62,634 nt of DNA from NCBI GenBank assembly GCA_016191875.1, contig JACPVG010000021.1:1-62634 (forward strand), given 5' to 3'. The notes under the pieces were generated by a model, which had not been told where the DNA came from, did not search any database, and saw nothing but the letters and a program-made list of their open reading frames with translations. Origin of the DNA: Chloroflexota bacterium (GTDB taxonomy: Bacteria > Chloroflexota > Anaerolineae > Anaerolineales > UBA11579). Both the position numbers and the translations under genes were made by a program. Positions 1 to 8,140 of this stretch are shown here, piece after piece (the stretch's first letter is position 1; every line of letters starts with the position of its first letter).

Positions 1-994
1 ACCCCGTGTGCAAGTTATTCGGGGCTTGAAAAGAAAATGGGAACTCTCTAAACTGAAGATGTCTAAACCACCAGTTAGAGGAGCTCCCAAATGGATACTA
101 ACACACTCATTGTCACGGTGTACTGCGTCGTGGATGATTTTATGAAGTCCTTTCTGGCCGGTAAGCGGCTGCGGCAACGGGGTCCGCAACCCACCCTGAG
201 CGACAGCGAAACCTTGACGATAGAGATTGTCGGGGAGTTTCTGGGCTTGGATGAAGAGAAGGCCATGTTTGGGTTCTTTCGGAGTGTCTATGACGATTGG
301 TTTCCGGCGTTGCGCAAGATTGATCGCACGACCTTTGTGCGCCAGGCGGCGAACTTGTGGAAAGTGAAAGAAAAGCTCTGGGAGCACTTGTTGGGACAGA
401 TTGCCTTTGACCCTCAAATCAGCCTGGTGGATAGCTTTCCGCTGCCGATTTGCCGCTTTGCACGAGCTCACCGCTGTCGCCGATTGCGCGAAATCGCTGA
501 ATTTGGGCATGATGAGGTCGCCCGTCAGACCTTTTTGGGCCTGCGCATCCACCTGCAAGTGGCTTGGCCCGGAGCGATTGTCGGGTATCGGCTGGCGCCT
601 GCCAATGTTCATGAACTGCCGGTGGCGGTTGAACTGTTGGAAGCCACAACGGGTTGGGTTTTGGGTGACCGAAACTATTGGAGCCCTGAAGTAGCCTCGA
701 CTGCCAGAACCCGCGGATTGCATTGGTTGACGCCTTACAAATCGGCTAAGCGCGAGAAATTTCCCTGGCCGCGCTGGTTGACCCACAAACGCTATCGGAT
801 CGAGACGGTCATCGGCCAAATGGTGGCGCGTTTTAACGTCAAAACGATTTGGGCCAGAGATGCCTGGCATCTGGTCTCGCGGTGGCTGCGCAAACTGCTC
901 AGTCATACAATATCGGTTCTGCTCTGCCAACAAGCCGGATTACCGCCTTTACAATTCGCCAAACTGGTGACCCTGTGAAACTTGCACACGGGGT
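1..994 (+). mobile_element. IS982-family insertion sequence, complete
   Basis: A perfect 16-bp inverted repeat bounds the element: ACCCCGTGTGCAAGTT at 1-16 and its reverse complement at 979-994. One transposase gene fills the interior. The length just under 1 kb and the DDE transposase fit IS982. The left end coincides with base 1 of the window, so a target-site duplication cannot be tested. The contig probably ends here because the element is repeated in the genome. Confidence 0.9.
91..978 (+). CDS. IS982 family transposase
   Basis: Intact 295-residue DDE transposase that would catalyse cut-and-paste movement of the surrounding element. The probable catalytic triad is D114 (in VDSFPLP), D193 (in LGDRNYW) and E238 (in RYRIETV), with the N-terminal SDSETLT motif seen in IS982 proteins. 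An AGGAGCTCCC stretch precedes the ATG. The stop codon lies directly before the right inverted repeat, which is typical of a compact IS. There is no frameshift or internal stop, so it is potentially active. Confidence 0.9.
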   Translation: MDTNTLIVTVYCVVDDFMKSFLAGKRLRQRGPQPTLSDSETLTIEIVGEFLGLDEEKAMFGFFRSVYDDWFPALRKIDRTTFVRQAANLWKVKEKLWEHLLGQIAFDPQISLVDSFPLPICRFARAHRCRRLREIAEFGHDEVARQTFLGLRIHLQVAWPGAIVGYRLAPANVHELPVAVELLEATTGWVLGDRNYWSPEVASTARTRGLHWLTPYKSAKREKFPWPRWLTHKRYRIETVIGQMVARFNVKTIWARDAWHLVSRWLRKLLSHTISVLLCQQAGLPPLQFAKLVTL

Positions 995-1043
995 TGTTTA
1001 CTTGTTTACTTATTTACCTGCCTCACCAATTACCAGTCACCAC

Positions 1044-1805
1044 TTACTCCGTGCTGAGCCGCGTGGTCGCGCCGCCATCCACGATGAGCGGCTGGCCGGT
1101 CATGAAGGAGGATTGCTCATTGTCCGCCAGGAAGTAAATGCCGCGGGCGATCTCGTCCGGCGTGCCGATGCGGCCGATGACGGTGCGCGCCGCCAGGGCT
1201 TCGAGGCGTTGATCGACGTCACTCTCGCCAAATACATCGCGCTCAACGCCGCCGCGCAGCATCTGCGTGTCCACCGCGCCGGGAAGGATGGCGTTGGCGC
1301 GCACGCCGTCCGGGGCGAACTCGATGGCCATGGCGCGCGTGAGCGCCAGTAGCGCGCCCTTGCTGGCGGCATAGGCCGCCACCTGCACGCTGGTGGCGAC
1401 GGCATGCACCGACGACACGTTGACCACCGCGCCGTGCGCTGCCTTCAGCAGCGGGTAGGCGTGCTGGGCGCACAGGAACGGCGCCCGCAGGTTGACCGCC
1501 ATCAGGTCTTCCCATTCATCCGGGCTGGTATCCAGCAGGCGCTTGCCGAGTCCGACCGCGGCGTTGTTGACCAGCGCATTCAGCGTTTTTGTCTCCCGTT
1601 TCACCTGTTCAAAGATGGCGGCAATGTCTTCCGGCCGGCTGATGTCCTTGCGTATGAAGACTCCGTTTTCGGGAAAGTCTTTGTCGTAATCGGCGCGGTC
1701 CACACCGAAGACGCGCCAGCCTTGCGCGGCGAAGTGCAGCACAGTAGCCCGGCCGATGCCGCCGGCCGCGCCGGTGATTAGGACAGTTCGCTGGCTGGTT
1801 GTCAT
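1044..1805 (-). CDS. SDR family oxidoreductase
   Basis: A 253-residue classical short-chain dehydrogenase/reductase, probably a cytoplasmic NAD(P)-dependent alcohol or sugar dehydrogenase. It shows the Rossmann glycine motif TGAAGGIG near the N-terminus, the NNAAV motif, the catalytic Ser in NVSSV, the YAASK (YxxxK) catalytic pair and the C-terminal IVDGG. I chose the ATG at 1805 over the upstream one at 1826 because AGGAAA sits about 7 nt before it. The next gene on the same strand is a D-2-hydroxyacid dehydrogenase, but about 75 bp separates them. The substrate cannot be read from the sequence. Confidence 0.88.
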   Translation of the reverse strand: MTTSQRTVLITGAAGGIGRATVLHFAAQGWRVFGVDRADYDKDFPENGVFIRKDISRPEDIAAIFEQVKRETKTLNALVNNAAVGLGKRLLDTSPDEWEDLMAVNLRAPFLCAQHAYPLLKAAHGAVVNVSSVHAVATSVQVAAYAASKGALLALTRAMAIEFAPDGVRANAILPGAVDTQMLRGGVERDVFGESDVDQRLEALAARTVIGRIGTPDEIARGIYFLADNEQSSFMTGQPLIVDGGATTRLSTE

Positions 1806-1881
1806 AGTTTTCCTATAAAAGGTCAACGGGTCAACAAGTCGCCGGGTTGACGAGGGGTTATCCTCGGAACTCGGTGACTCA

Positions 1882-2850
1882 TCACTCGTTGACCCATTGA
1901 TCCAGTCCTTCGCCGGAGATGCCCAGTCCCTTTAGCAAGTTGCGAATTGAATTCCAGTGTACCGCTTCCCAGGCGCGCGGGCTGGAATTGGCATTGTGCG
2001 GAGCGAGCATCACGTTGTCCATTGCCAGCAGCGGGCTATCCTTGGGCAACGGCTCGTGCTCGAACACATCCAGCGCCGCGCCGCCGATGCGCCCGGATTG
2101 GAGAGCAGCCGCCAGCGCCGGTTCGTCCACCAGCGGACCGCGGGCGGCGTTGATCACCACCGCGCCCGGCTTCATCTGCGCCAGAGTCATTTCGTTGAGG
2201 ATGTGGCGGCTGGTGGGGTTGAGATCGCAGGTGAGGGCCACGAAATCGGCGCGCGCCAGCAGGTCGTCGAGGGTCGTCATCTCCACGCCCACTTCCTGAA
2301 TGAAAGCGGGGTCAATTTTGATGATGTCGTTACCCAGCAGCGTCATGCCAAAGGCGCGGGCGCGACACAGCGCCGCCTTGCCGATATTGCCAACGCCCAC
2401 CACTCCCAGCGTGCACTCGCCCAAACTGCGCCCCGGGATTTTCTGCCACTCGCCGCGCTTCATCGCCGCGTCCATCCATGGCTGGCGGCGGGCGAAGGCC
2501 AGCATGTAGCCCAGCACGGTGTCGGCCACCGGCACGGTGAAGGCGTTGGGCGTGTTGCCGACCAGAACGCCGTGGGAGTTGGCAAAGGCTTTATCAATCG
2601 AATCAATGCCCGTGCCCCACTTGGAGATGACTTTGAGGCGGGGCAGGCAGGCTTCGATGACGCGGGCGGTATAGCGGTCGTCGCCACAGATCGTGCCATC
2701 GAACTGCCCGGCGTAAGCCAGCAGGTCGCCTTCCTCCATGCGCTCTTCGACCTCCGGCACGATGACCTCCAGCCCGTAATGCTCAAAGACCGGCTGGAAG
2801 CGGGTGCGGAACGGAATCATGTAGGGCGCGGTGAGGAGGAGGGTGGGCAT
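1882..2850 (-). CDS. D-isomer-specific 2-hydroxyacid dehydrogenase (SerA-like)
   Basis: A 322-residue NAD-dependent 2-hydroxyacid dehydrogenase, in the size range of D-lactate/phosphoglycerate/glyoxylate reductases. It has the nucleotide-binding GVVGVGNIG, the catalytic Arg in NAARGPL, the Glu in EHEPLP and the His in LAPHNAN. It lacks a C-terminal ACT domain, so it is not a full-length regulated SerA. The start MPTLLL at 2850 is preferred because the upstream extension is low-complexity arginine-rich sequence. A TAGAAT hexamer lies 8 nt before this ATG, so the mRNA may be almost leaderless. The exact substrate is not determinable. Confidence 0.88.
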   Translation of the reverse strand: MPTLLLTAPYMIPFRTRFQPVFEHYGLEVIVPEVEERMEEGDLLAYAGQFDGTICGDDRYTARVIEACLPRLKVISKWGTGIDSIDKAFANSHGVLVGNTPNAFTVPVADTVLGYMLAFARRQPWMDAAMKRGEWQKIPGRSLGECTLGVVGVGNIGKAALCRARAFGMTLLGNDIIKIDPAFIQEVGVEMTTLDDLLARADFVALTCDLNPTSRHILNEMTLAQMKPGAVVINAARGPLVDEPALAAALQSGRIGGAALDVFEHEPLPKDSPLLAMDNVMLAPHNANSSPRAWEAVHWNSIRNLLKGLGISGEGLDQWVNE

Positions 2851-2934
2851 GTGGGGGGATTCTAACAGAGGGAGTCTCAAGCGCGTTCCTGCCCGGCGAA
2901 TCAATGCCGGGATATGATTCGGAACGTTGGCGAA

Positions 2935-3369
2935 TTATTCTACCTGCCCGGCGAGCAGCGCATTGAGTTCTGCGGGCTGAAGCACAGCCACCGGCGCAGG
3001 TTGGAAATCCTTCGGATTCCGTGTCGTGAGATAGTCCGCTTTCGCCTGAAGGGCACAGATCATCTGCACCGCGTCTTCAAAGTCCCGGTACCCCAGCGCC
3101 AGCGCCTGCTCTATCGTGCTCTGTTCAACCGACGCGACTCGCAGAAACTGGAGCAGGCTGGTGATGATCATGCCTGCCTGCTGCGCGGACTGATCCCTTG
3201 AAACGAGATAGTGCAGCGTGGTGATGGAATGCGCCGCCACCCACCCCCGGATTTTCCCGCTTTCAGCATGGGCCAACGAGCGGCCGGAATCTTCAACGAA
3301 AGGTTGGCGCGCCTGCAATACATCCAGGATGACGTTCAGGTCGAACAACACCCCCGGACTAGCGGCCAT
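2935..3369 (-). CDS. PIN domain toxin (VapC-like)
   Basis: A 144-residue PIN-domain protein, a Mg-dependent RNase fold common in type II toxins. Acidic residues fit the PIN site: D10 in LFDLNVILD, the Asp/Glu cluster in YRDFEDAVQ and a C-terminal TTRNPKDF segment. It overlaps the upstream ribbon-helix-helix gene by 11 bp on the same strand, the usual antitoxin-then-toxin arrangement. Its RNA target is unknown. It could instead be a PIN nuclease without toxin activity. Confidence 0.82.
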   Translation of the reverse strand: MAASPGVLFDLNVILDVLQARQPFVEDSGRSLAHAESGKIRGWVAAHSITTLHYLVSRDQSAQQAGMIITSLLQFLRVASVEQSTIEQALALGYRDFEDAVQMICALQAKADYLTTRNPKDFQPAPVAVLQPAELNALLAGQVE

Positions 3370-3595
3370 ACTTTTCGTCGAGATGCTGGCGATAGTCTTC
3401 GAGAGAGACTTTGCCGGAGACCGTGCCCGTCAGCCGCCGCACAATTGGGGCGGCATCCAGGTTCTTGTCGGGGTGGGGGATGTTTTCCAGATACGCTTCA
3501 ATCAGGTTGGTCAGATTCGTGTTGTGGGTGCGCGCATATTGCCTGGCTTTTTCCAGCAACCGGTCAGGGATTCGAACAGTAAGTTTCTTCTCCAT
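3359..3595 (-). CDS. Ribbon-helix-helix antitoxin
   Basis: A 78-residue protein beginning MEKKLTVRIPDRLLEKARQ, an N-terminal beta strand followed by helices typical of RHH (MetJ/Arc fold) DNA-binding antitoxins. The C-terminal tail (SLEDYRQHLDEKYGR) would contact and neutralise the toxin. The gene precedes and overlaps the PIN gene by 11 bp, so the two are translationally coupled. RHH antitoxins normally autorepress their operon. The short upstream interval (3596-3664) shows no clear palindromic operator by eye. Confidence 0.82.
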   Translation of the reverse strand: MEKKLTVRIPDRLLEKARQYARTHNTNLTNLIEAYLENIPHPDKNLDAAPIVRRLTGTVSGKVSLEDYRQHLDEKYGR

Positions 3596-3664
3596 TCGAG
3601 ACCTCCGCCGTACAGAATACCACTAATTCGTACGGCAGTCAATTGTCCAATTACCGGTTACCAA

Positions 3665-4345
3665 TTACCCTTCTTTCATCCTCTCCTGCATCATGAACTC
3701 CGCCACCCTGAAGTCCAATTCCTCGTCGATGTCCACCGCCTCCTGGCGCGGGATCTCGAGCATCAGCGGCCGCTCACCGAGGCGGTGGTTGCGCGCCACC
3801 AGGTTTTCGCGCGTGAAAATGTAAATACACGAATTCTCCTCGTAGATCGGCGGCAGGTCCTGTGTGCGCAGCAATTCGGCCGGGTTGTGGTTCATCGCCC
3901 GGCCAGCGGCATCGTACAGCCGGGTTTGCAGGCGGGTGACCGAGAACAGCGAATCGTACTCCGTCCGCCGCGCCAGAAAGGTCTGAATGGCGCGCGAGAT
4001 CGTCCCGGTGCGCAACAGCGGGTTGGTGCTGTGGGTTTGCAGGTAATAGTCGCTGGGGAACGCCGCCGTGTCGTGCAGCAGGATGTCGTTCATCGGAATC
4101 AGGCCGTCGCGCAGGTGTTCCGGGCGCACCAGGCGCGCCACCTGCGGATAACCCTTCTCCAGCCCCTCGAGGATGACCGGGCTGTCGGTGTCCACCACCA
4201 CCTGCGCAATCTCCGGGCAGGCCAGCAGGCTTTCGAGGATGTGCTGGTAAAGCGGCCTGCCGGCCAGCGGGCGGTAGTTCTTGCCCGGCACGCGCTCGGA
4301 CGAGTGGCGCATCGGCACCAGGGCGGTGAAGGTGAGGGCGGCCAT
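3665..4345 (-). CDS. Acylneuraminate cytidylyltransferase (CMP-sugar synthetase)
   Basis: A 226-residue protein of the CMP-NeuAc/CMP-Kdo synthetase family, which activates acidic sugars with CTP for glycan assembly. The N-terminal nucleotide-binding motif (residues 4-20) includes ALVPMRHSSERVPGKN, followed by DTDSP and QTHSTNP. It fits functionally with the glycan genes at 8141-13386, although a restriction-modification insert and pepF separate them. The start at 4345 is chosen because the family motif begins there and because TATACT lies exactly 6 nt upstream, implying a leaderless mRNA. Whether the substrate is sialic, legionaminic or pseudaminic acid is unknown. Confidence 0.87.
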   Translation of the reverse strand: MAALTFTALVPMRHSSERVPGKNYRPLAGRPLYQHILESLLACPEIAQVVVDTDSPVILEGLEKGYPQVARLVRPEHLRDGLIPMNDILLHDTAAFPSDYYLQTHSTNPLLRTGTISRAIQTFLARRTEYDSLFSVTRLQTRLYDAAGRAMNHNPAELLRTQDLPPIYEENSCIYIFTRENLVARNHRLGERPLMLEIPRQEAVDIDEELDFRVAEFMMQERMKEG

Positions 4346-4351
4346 GCCGCA

Positions 4352-4357
4352 AGTATA
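4352..4357 (-). promoter_or_regulatory. -10 hexamer TATACT, leaderless spacing
   Basis: On the minus strand TATACT is followed by six bases and then the ATG of the CMP-sugar synthetase at 4345. Transcription starting about 7 nt after the hexamer would begin at the start codon. No Shine-Dalgarno fits in the interval. Confidence 0.5.
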
Positions 4358-4388
4358 ACAAGCCATATGCGGGGGCAGGGCGCGCGGG

Positions 4389-4394
4389 TATAAT
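4389..4394 (+). promoter_or_regulatory. -10 box of the restriction-modification operon
   Basis: A perfect TATAAT ends 25 nt before the ATG at 4420. There is no good -35 at 17 bp. The predicted leader is about 18 nt with only a weak GAAGA as ribosome binding site. Confidence 0.5.
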
Positions 4395-4419
4395 TTGCCT
4401 GATTTCGGGACGATGAAGA

Positions 4420-5097
4420 ATGGCAAAAATCATTGAGAGCAAGGGACGAGCCGACGAGAATTCAGGATACTCCCGACTTTTCGGCAATCAGGCATTGGGA
4501 CAGCTAATAAGCCGCGTTCAGGCTACTGTCATCCGCACGGGCAATGAACTTGAGAAATTGCTGAAGGGCGAGGTGCCATCAGACAGAGTTTCAACTATGG
4601 ATGGCGTTGTTCGGGGGTTCAGAATCAGTAACAATGAGATTATATTCCAAGCAGCGATGCCAAGGGTAGCGGATGCACCAGGAGCCAAGGCTGACATTGT
4701 CATAGTTGATCACAATGCCCGGAAGCTGTATCTCGTCGAGTTGAAAGATGGCGATACATTTGACACCAAGAAGGCGGCCGGTGAACTCGCGAGTATGCAG
4801 AAGATGGCTACCTGGCTTGAAGAGCAAGTTATAGGCTATCAAGCAAGCATACATTTCTGCTCTTTCAATCAAGACGACAAGGAAGCAATTGTAAAGGGTG
4901 CCAAGGGGCGGTTCTCAACGGCGAACGCGATGACAGGAGTGGAGCTGTGCATTCTGCTTGGAATTGACTATGATAAACTCAGGAAGAAGAGAGAAGAGGA
5001 ACAGCCTGAGAACCTCAAGTACTTCGTATCGGAACTGCTGAAAATCCCTCAGGTCGTCGCGCTAATCCGAGATTACTGGAAAGGTGAGCATGAATAA
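4420..5097 (+). CDS. Type II restriction endonuclease, HinfI-like (predicted)
   Basis: A 225-residue protein with a PD-(D/E)xK nuclease core: D92 in KADIVIV, then E107 and K109 in LVELKDG. The adjacent and overlapping methyltransferase belongs to the CcrM/M.HinfI group (GANTC), so this is best read as its cognate endonuclease. That assignment comes mainly from context plus the catalytic motif. The gene is visibly poorer in GC than its neighbours, which indicates horizontal acquisition. It lies divergently from the CMP-sugar synthetase, with both promoters inside a 74-bp gap. The recognition site is inferred, not shown. Confidence 0.75.
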   Translation: MAKIIESKGRADENSGYSRLFGNQALGQLISRVQATVIRTGNELEKLLKGEVPSDRVSTMDGVVRGFRISNNEIIFQAAMPRVADAPGAKADIVIVDHNARKLYLVELKDGDTFDTKKAAGELASMQKMATWLEEQVIGYQASIHFCSFNQDDKEAIVKGAKGRFSTANAMTGVELCILLGIDYDKLRKKREEEQPENLKYFVSELLKIPQVVALIRDYWKGEHE

Positions 5098-6214
5098 CCG
5101 GTTGCCATTGGACCGAATTGTCCAAGGGGATTGTGTTGAGACTCTTGAGCAGTTCCCTCAAGAATCTATTGACTTGATATTTGCAGACCCGCCTTATAAC
5201 CTCCAACTCAATCAGGAACTCTGGCGTCCCAATAATACGCAGGTTGACGCAGTAGACGACGACTGGGATCAATTTGCCAGTTCGGAGGCTTATGACAGGT
5301 TTACAGAATCCTGGCTATTGGCCTGTCGACGCGTATTGAAACGGACTGGTACCCTCTGGGTAATCGGTTCCTACCACAACATCTATCGAGTAGGGAAGAT
5401 CCTTCAAGATCTCAACTTCTGGGTACTGAATGATGTCGTCTGGATAAAAACCAATCCAATGCCCAATTTCAGGGGCGTTCGCTTCACAAATGCTCATGAA
5501 ACATTGCTATGGGTTCAGAAAGAAAAGGGAGCTAAATATACTTTTAATCATCGCACCATGAAGTCATTGAATGAAGACAAACAGATGCGAAGTGATTGGG
5601 TTTTGCCTATTTGTTCTGGCAAGGAACGTATTCAAATTAATGGTAAGAAAGCACACTCTACCCAAAAACCTGAAGCGTTGCTTTACCGAGTTATTCAATC
5701 AAGTAGTAATTCGGGAGACGTAGTTCTTGACCCGTTCTTCGGCTCAGGGACTACTGGCGCCGTCGCGAAGAAACTGCATAGACATTGGATTGGGATAGAA
5801 CGGGAAGAAAAATATGTACGGGTTGCTCAAGAGCGAATCGATTCGATCAAGCAAGTTGAACTTGACCCTGGAATATTCACCACCGCCAATCCTAAAAAGG
5901 AGCCGCGTATTCCTTTTGGCAATCTTCTTGAGGCTGGGTTGCTACAGCCGGGGCAGCAGGTTTACTTTGACAAAGATCCCAAATTAGCCGCAAGGGTAAT
6001 GGCTGATGGGTCATTAGAATTCAATAGTGAACAAGGCTCGATCCATCAAATCGGTGGGCTAATTCACAAAGGCCCTTGCAACGGATGGGATCATTGGTAT
6101 TACTTGGATTCCACACAAGAGTATCGCTCAATAGACGAGTTGAGATCTGTTATTAGAAATGGCTTAGAAGAACCTCTGCCTGCCCAACAGTCTGAGACAA
6201 TACAGCACTCTTGA
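5090..6214 (+). CDS. Adenine-specific DNA methyltransferase, CcrM/M.HinfI-like (GANTC)
   Basis: A 374-residue beta-class N6-adenine methyltransferase. The catalytic motif FADPPYNLQ comes first and the SAM-binding motif DPFFGSGTTG comes near residue 220. Long stretches match what I know of CcrM: PNNTQVDAVDDDWDQF, GSYHNIYRVG, NPMPNFRG and STQKPEALLYR. A C-terminal domain follows, with PFGNLLEAGLLQPGQ, as in CcrM. The ATG at 5090 overlaps the endonuclease stop by 8 bp. Low GC and a partner nuclease argue for a mobile restriction-modification system rather than a cell-cycle methylase. It protects DNA against the upstream nuclease. Confidence 0.92.
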   Translation: MNNRLPLDRIVQGDCVETLEQFPQESIDLIFADPPYNLQLNQELWRPNNTQVDAVDDDWDQFASSEAYDRFTESWLLACRRVLKRTGTLWVIGSYHNIYRVGKILQDLNFWVLNDVVWIKTNPMPNFRGVRFTNAHETLLWVQKEKGAKYTFNHRTMKSLNEDKQMRSDWVLPICSGKERIQINGKKAHSTQKPEALLYRVIQSSSNSGDVVLDPFFGSGTTGAVAKKLHRHWIGIEREEKYVRVAQERIDSIKQVELDPGIFTTANPKKEPRIPFGNLLEAGLLQPGQQVYFDKDPKLAARVMADGSLEFNSEQGSIHQIGGLIHKGPCNGWDHWYYLDSTQEYRSIDELRSVIRNGLEEPLPAQQSETIQHS

Positions 6215-6230
6215 TTTTGAGGAGAACACG

Positions 6231-8015
6231 ATGACTGAAGCCACCGCCGACGCCGCCCTGGGCCGCTGGGACCTCAGCGACCTCTACCCCGGCCCCGCCA
6301 CAACCGAACTGGAAGCCGGGTTCAAGGAACTCGAAGCCCGTGTGGCTGAGTTCGAGGGCACCCGCGAAAAACTTTCCGCCGACATGGACTTCGAAGAGTT
6401 CATGGAGGCCCTGCACCACCAGGAAGCCAGCCAGCGGCTTGCCAGCCGCATTGGCCAGTACGCCGGGCTGTACTTCTCGGAAGACACCCAGAACCAGACC
6501 GCCCAGACCCTCCAGGCCAAGGTCGACCAGTTCATGGCGACGATGGAGAACCGCACCCTGTTCTTCAGCCTGTGGTGGAAGAGCCTCGACGATGCCGCCG
6601 CCGAGCGCCTGATGAGGGACGCCGGCGAATTCAAATACTTCCTGCATCAGATTCGTAACTTCAAGCCCTACACCCTCACCGAGCCGGAAGAGAAGATCCT
6701 GAATATCAAGAACGTCACCGGCAAGAACGCCCTGCAAACCCTGTACAGCATGATCACCGACCGCTACGTCTTCCGCCTCGAAGTGGACGGCGAAATCAAG
6801 GAACTCACCCGCGGCCAGCTGATGACCTACGTGCAGGGCCCGAATGCGGACATCCGCGCCGCCGCCTACCAGGAACTCTACAAGGTCTACGGCGACGACG
6901 GCCCGATCCTCGGCAACATGTACCAGACGCTGGTGCGCGATTATCACAATGAAAACCTCGATTTGCGCGGCTTCAAAGCCCCCATCGCGGTGCGCAACCT
7001 AACCAACGACATCCCGGATGATGTGGTGGAAACGCTGTTGAATGTGGCGCAGAAGAACGGCGGTGTGTTCCAGCGTTTCTTCAAACTCAAGGCCAAATGG
7101 TTGAAGGTCAAGAAACTGGGCCGTTACGATATCTACGCCCCAGTCTCAGAGTCCGATAAGAAATACGACTGGACCGAAGCCGTGCAGATGACGATGGACT
7201 CGTTCAAGCAGTTCGACCCGAAAGTGGAGAGCCTGGCGCGGCGTGTGTTCAACGAGAACCACATTGACAGCGAAGTGCGCAAGGGCAAACGCGGCGGCGC
7301 GTTCTGTTCTTCCGGTGACCCGGCTCTGACTCCCTTCGTGCTGGTCAATTACGACGGCAGCGCCCGCGACGTGAGCACCCTGGCGCACGAACTCGGCCAC
7401 GCCATCCACGCCATGCTGGCCGAGCATCACAACGTCTTCAACTTCCACAGCACGCTGCCGCTGGCCGAGACTGCCTCGACCTTCGCCGAGATGGTGCTGG
7501 TGGATCACATGCTGGCCCACGAAACCGACGAGGCGGTCAAGCGCGACATCCTCTTCGCCCAGGTGGATGACAATTACGCCACCATCATGCGCCAGATTTT
7601 CTTCGCCATCTTTGAGCGCACTGCTCACAAGATGGTGCAGGACGGCGCCTCGGTGGATGAACTGAATGCCGCCTACATGGAGAACCTGAAGACCCAGTTT
7701 GGCGATTCGCTCGAAATCGGCGAAGAGTTCAAGTGGGAGTGGGTCTCGATTCCACACATCTACTACTACCCCTTCTATGTGTATGCCTATGCCTTCGGGC
7801 AGTTGCTGGTGCTGGCGCTCTACCAGCAATTCAAGCGCGAGGGCGAAGCCTTCGTGCCGCGCTATCTGGAAATCCTGTCTTCGGGCGGTTCCAAGCCGCC
7901 GGTGGAGATCCTCGATGCGGCCGGCATTGACATCCGCAAGGCCGAGTTCTGGCAGGGCGGCTTCGACGTGATGGCCGGCATGGTGGACGAACTGGAAGCC
8001 CTGCCGGTGCCGTAA
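6231..8015 (+). CDS. pepF: Oligoendopeptidase F (M3 family)
   Basis: A 594-residue cytoplasmic zinc metallopeptidase that cleaves short peptides. The zinc-binding HELGH sits at H386-H390 with the downstream Glu in the LAETAS helix. The N-terminal oligopeptidase F domain (RWDLSDLYPG start) and the length are normal for PepF. A GAGGAGA ribosome binding site precedes the ATG. It starts 16 bp after the methyltransferase stop but has the high GC of the chromosome, so the restriction-modification genes were probably inserted just upstream. A strong terminator follows. Confidence 0.95.
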   Translation: MTEATADAALGRWDLSDLYPGPATTELEAGFKELEARVAEFEGTREKLSADMDFEEFMEALHHQEASQRLASRIGQYAGLYFSEDTQNQTAQTLQAKVDQFMATMENRTLFFSLWWKSLDDAAAERLMRDAGEFKYFLHQIRNFKPYTLTEPEEKILNIKNVTGKNALQTLYSMITDRYVFRLEVDGEIKELTRGQLMTYVQGPNADIRAAAYQELYKVYGDDGPILGNMYQTLVRDYHNENLDLRGFKAPIAVRNLTNDIPDDVVETLLNVAQKNGGVFQRFFKLKAKWLKVKKLGRYDIYAPVSESDKKYDWTEAVQMTMDSFKQFDPKVESLARRVFNENHIDSEVRKGKRGGAFCSSGDPALTPFVLVNYDGSARDVSTLAHELGHAIHAMLAEHHNVFNFHSTLPLAETASTFAEMVLVDHMLAHETDEAVKRDILFAQVDDNYATIMRQIFFAIFERTAHKMVQDGASVDELNAAYMENLKTQFGDSLEIGEEFKWEWVSIPHIYYYPFYVYAYAFGQLLVLALYQQFKREGEAFVPRYLEILSSGGSKPPVEILDAAGIDIRKAEFWQGGFDVMAGMVDELEALPVP

Positions 8016-8037
8016 ACAGGCAATCGGGACAACTCAG

Positions 8038-8064
8038 CCGCCCCGCGAACTCGCGGGGCGGTTT
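8038..8064 (+). terminator. Rho-independent terminator after pepF
   Basis: A perfect 10-bp GC stem, CCGCCCCGCG (8038-8047) with CGCGGGGCGG (8052-8061), has an AACT loop and is followed by TTTC. It separates pepF from the glycan cluster. Confidence 0.75.
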
Positions 8065-8140
8065 CGCTCCCGGAGGTTCGCTTGACAGCCGCGCTCGCAT
8101 GCTGAATAATCACCCTGTTTACCCGGAAGTGGCGTGAGCG

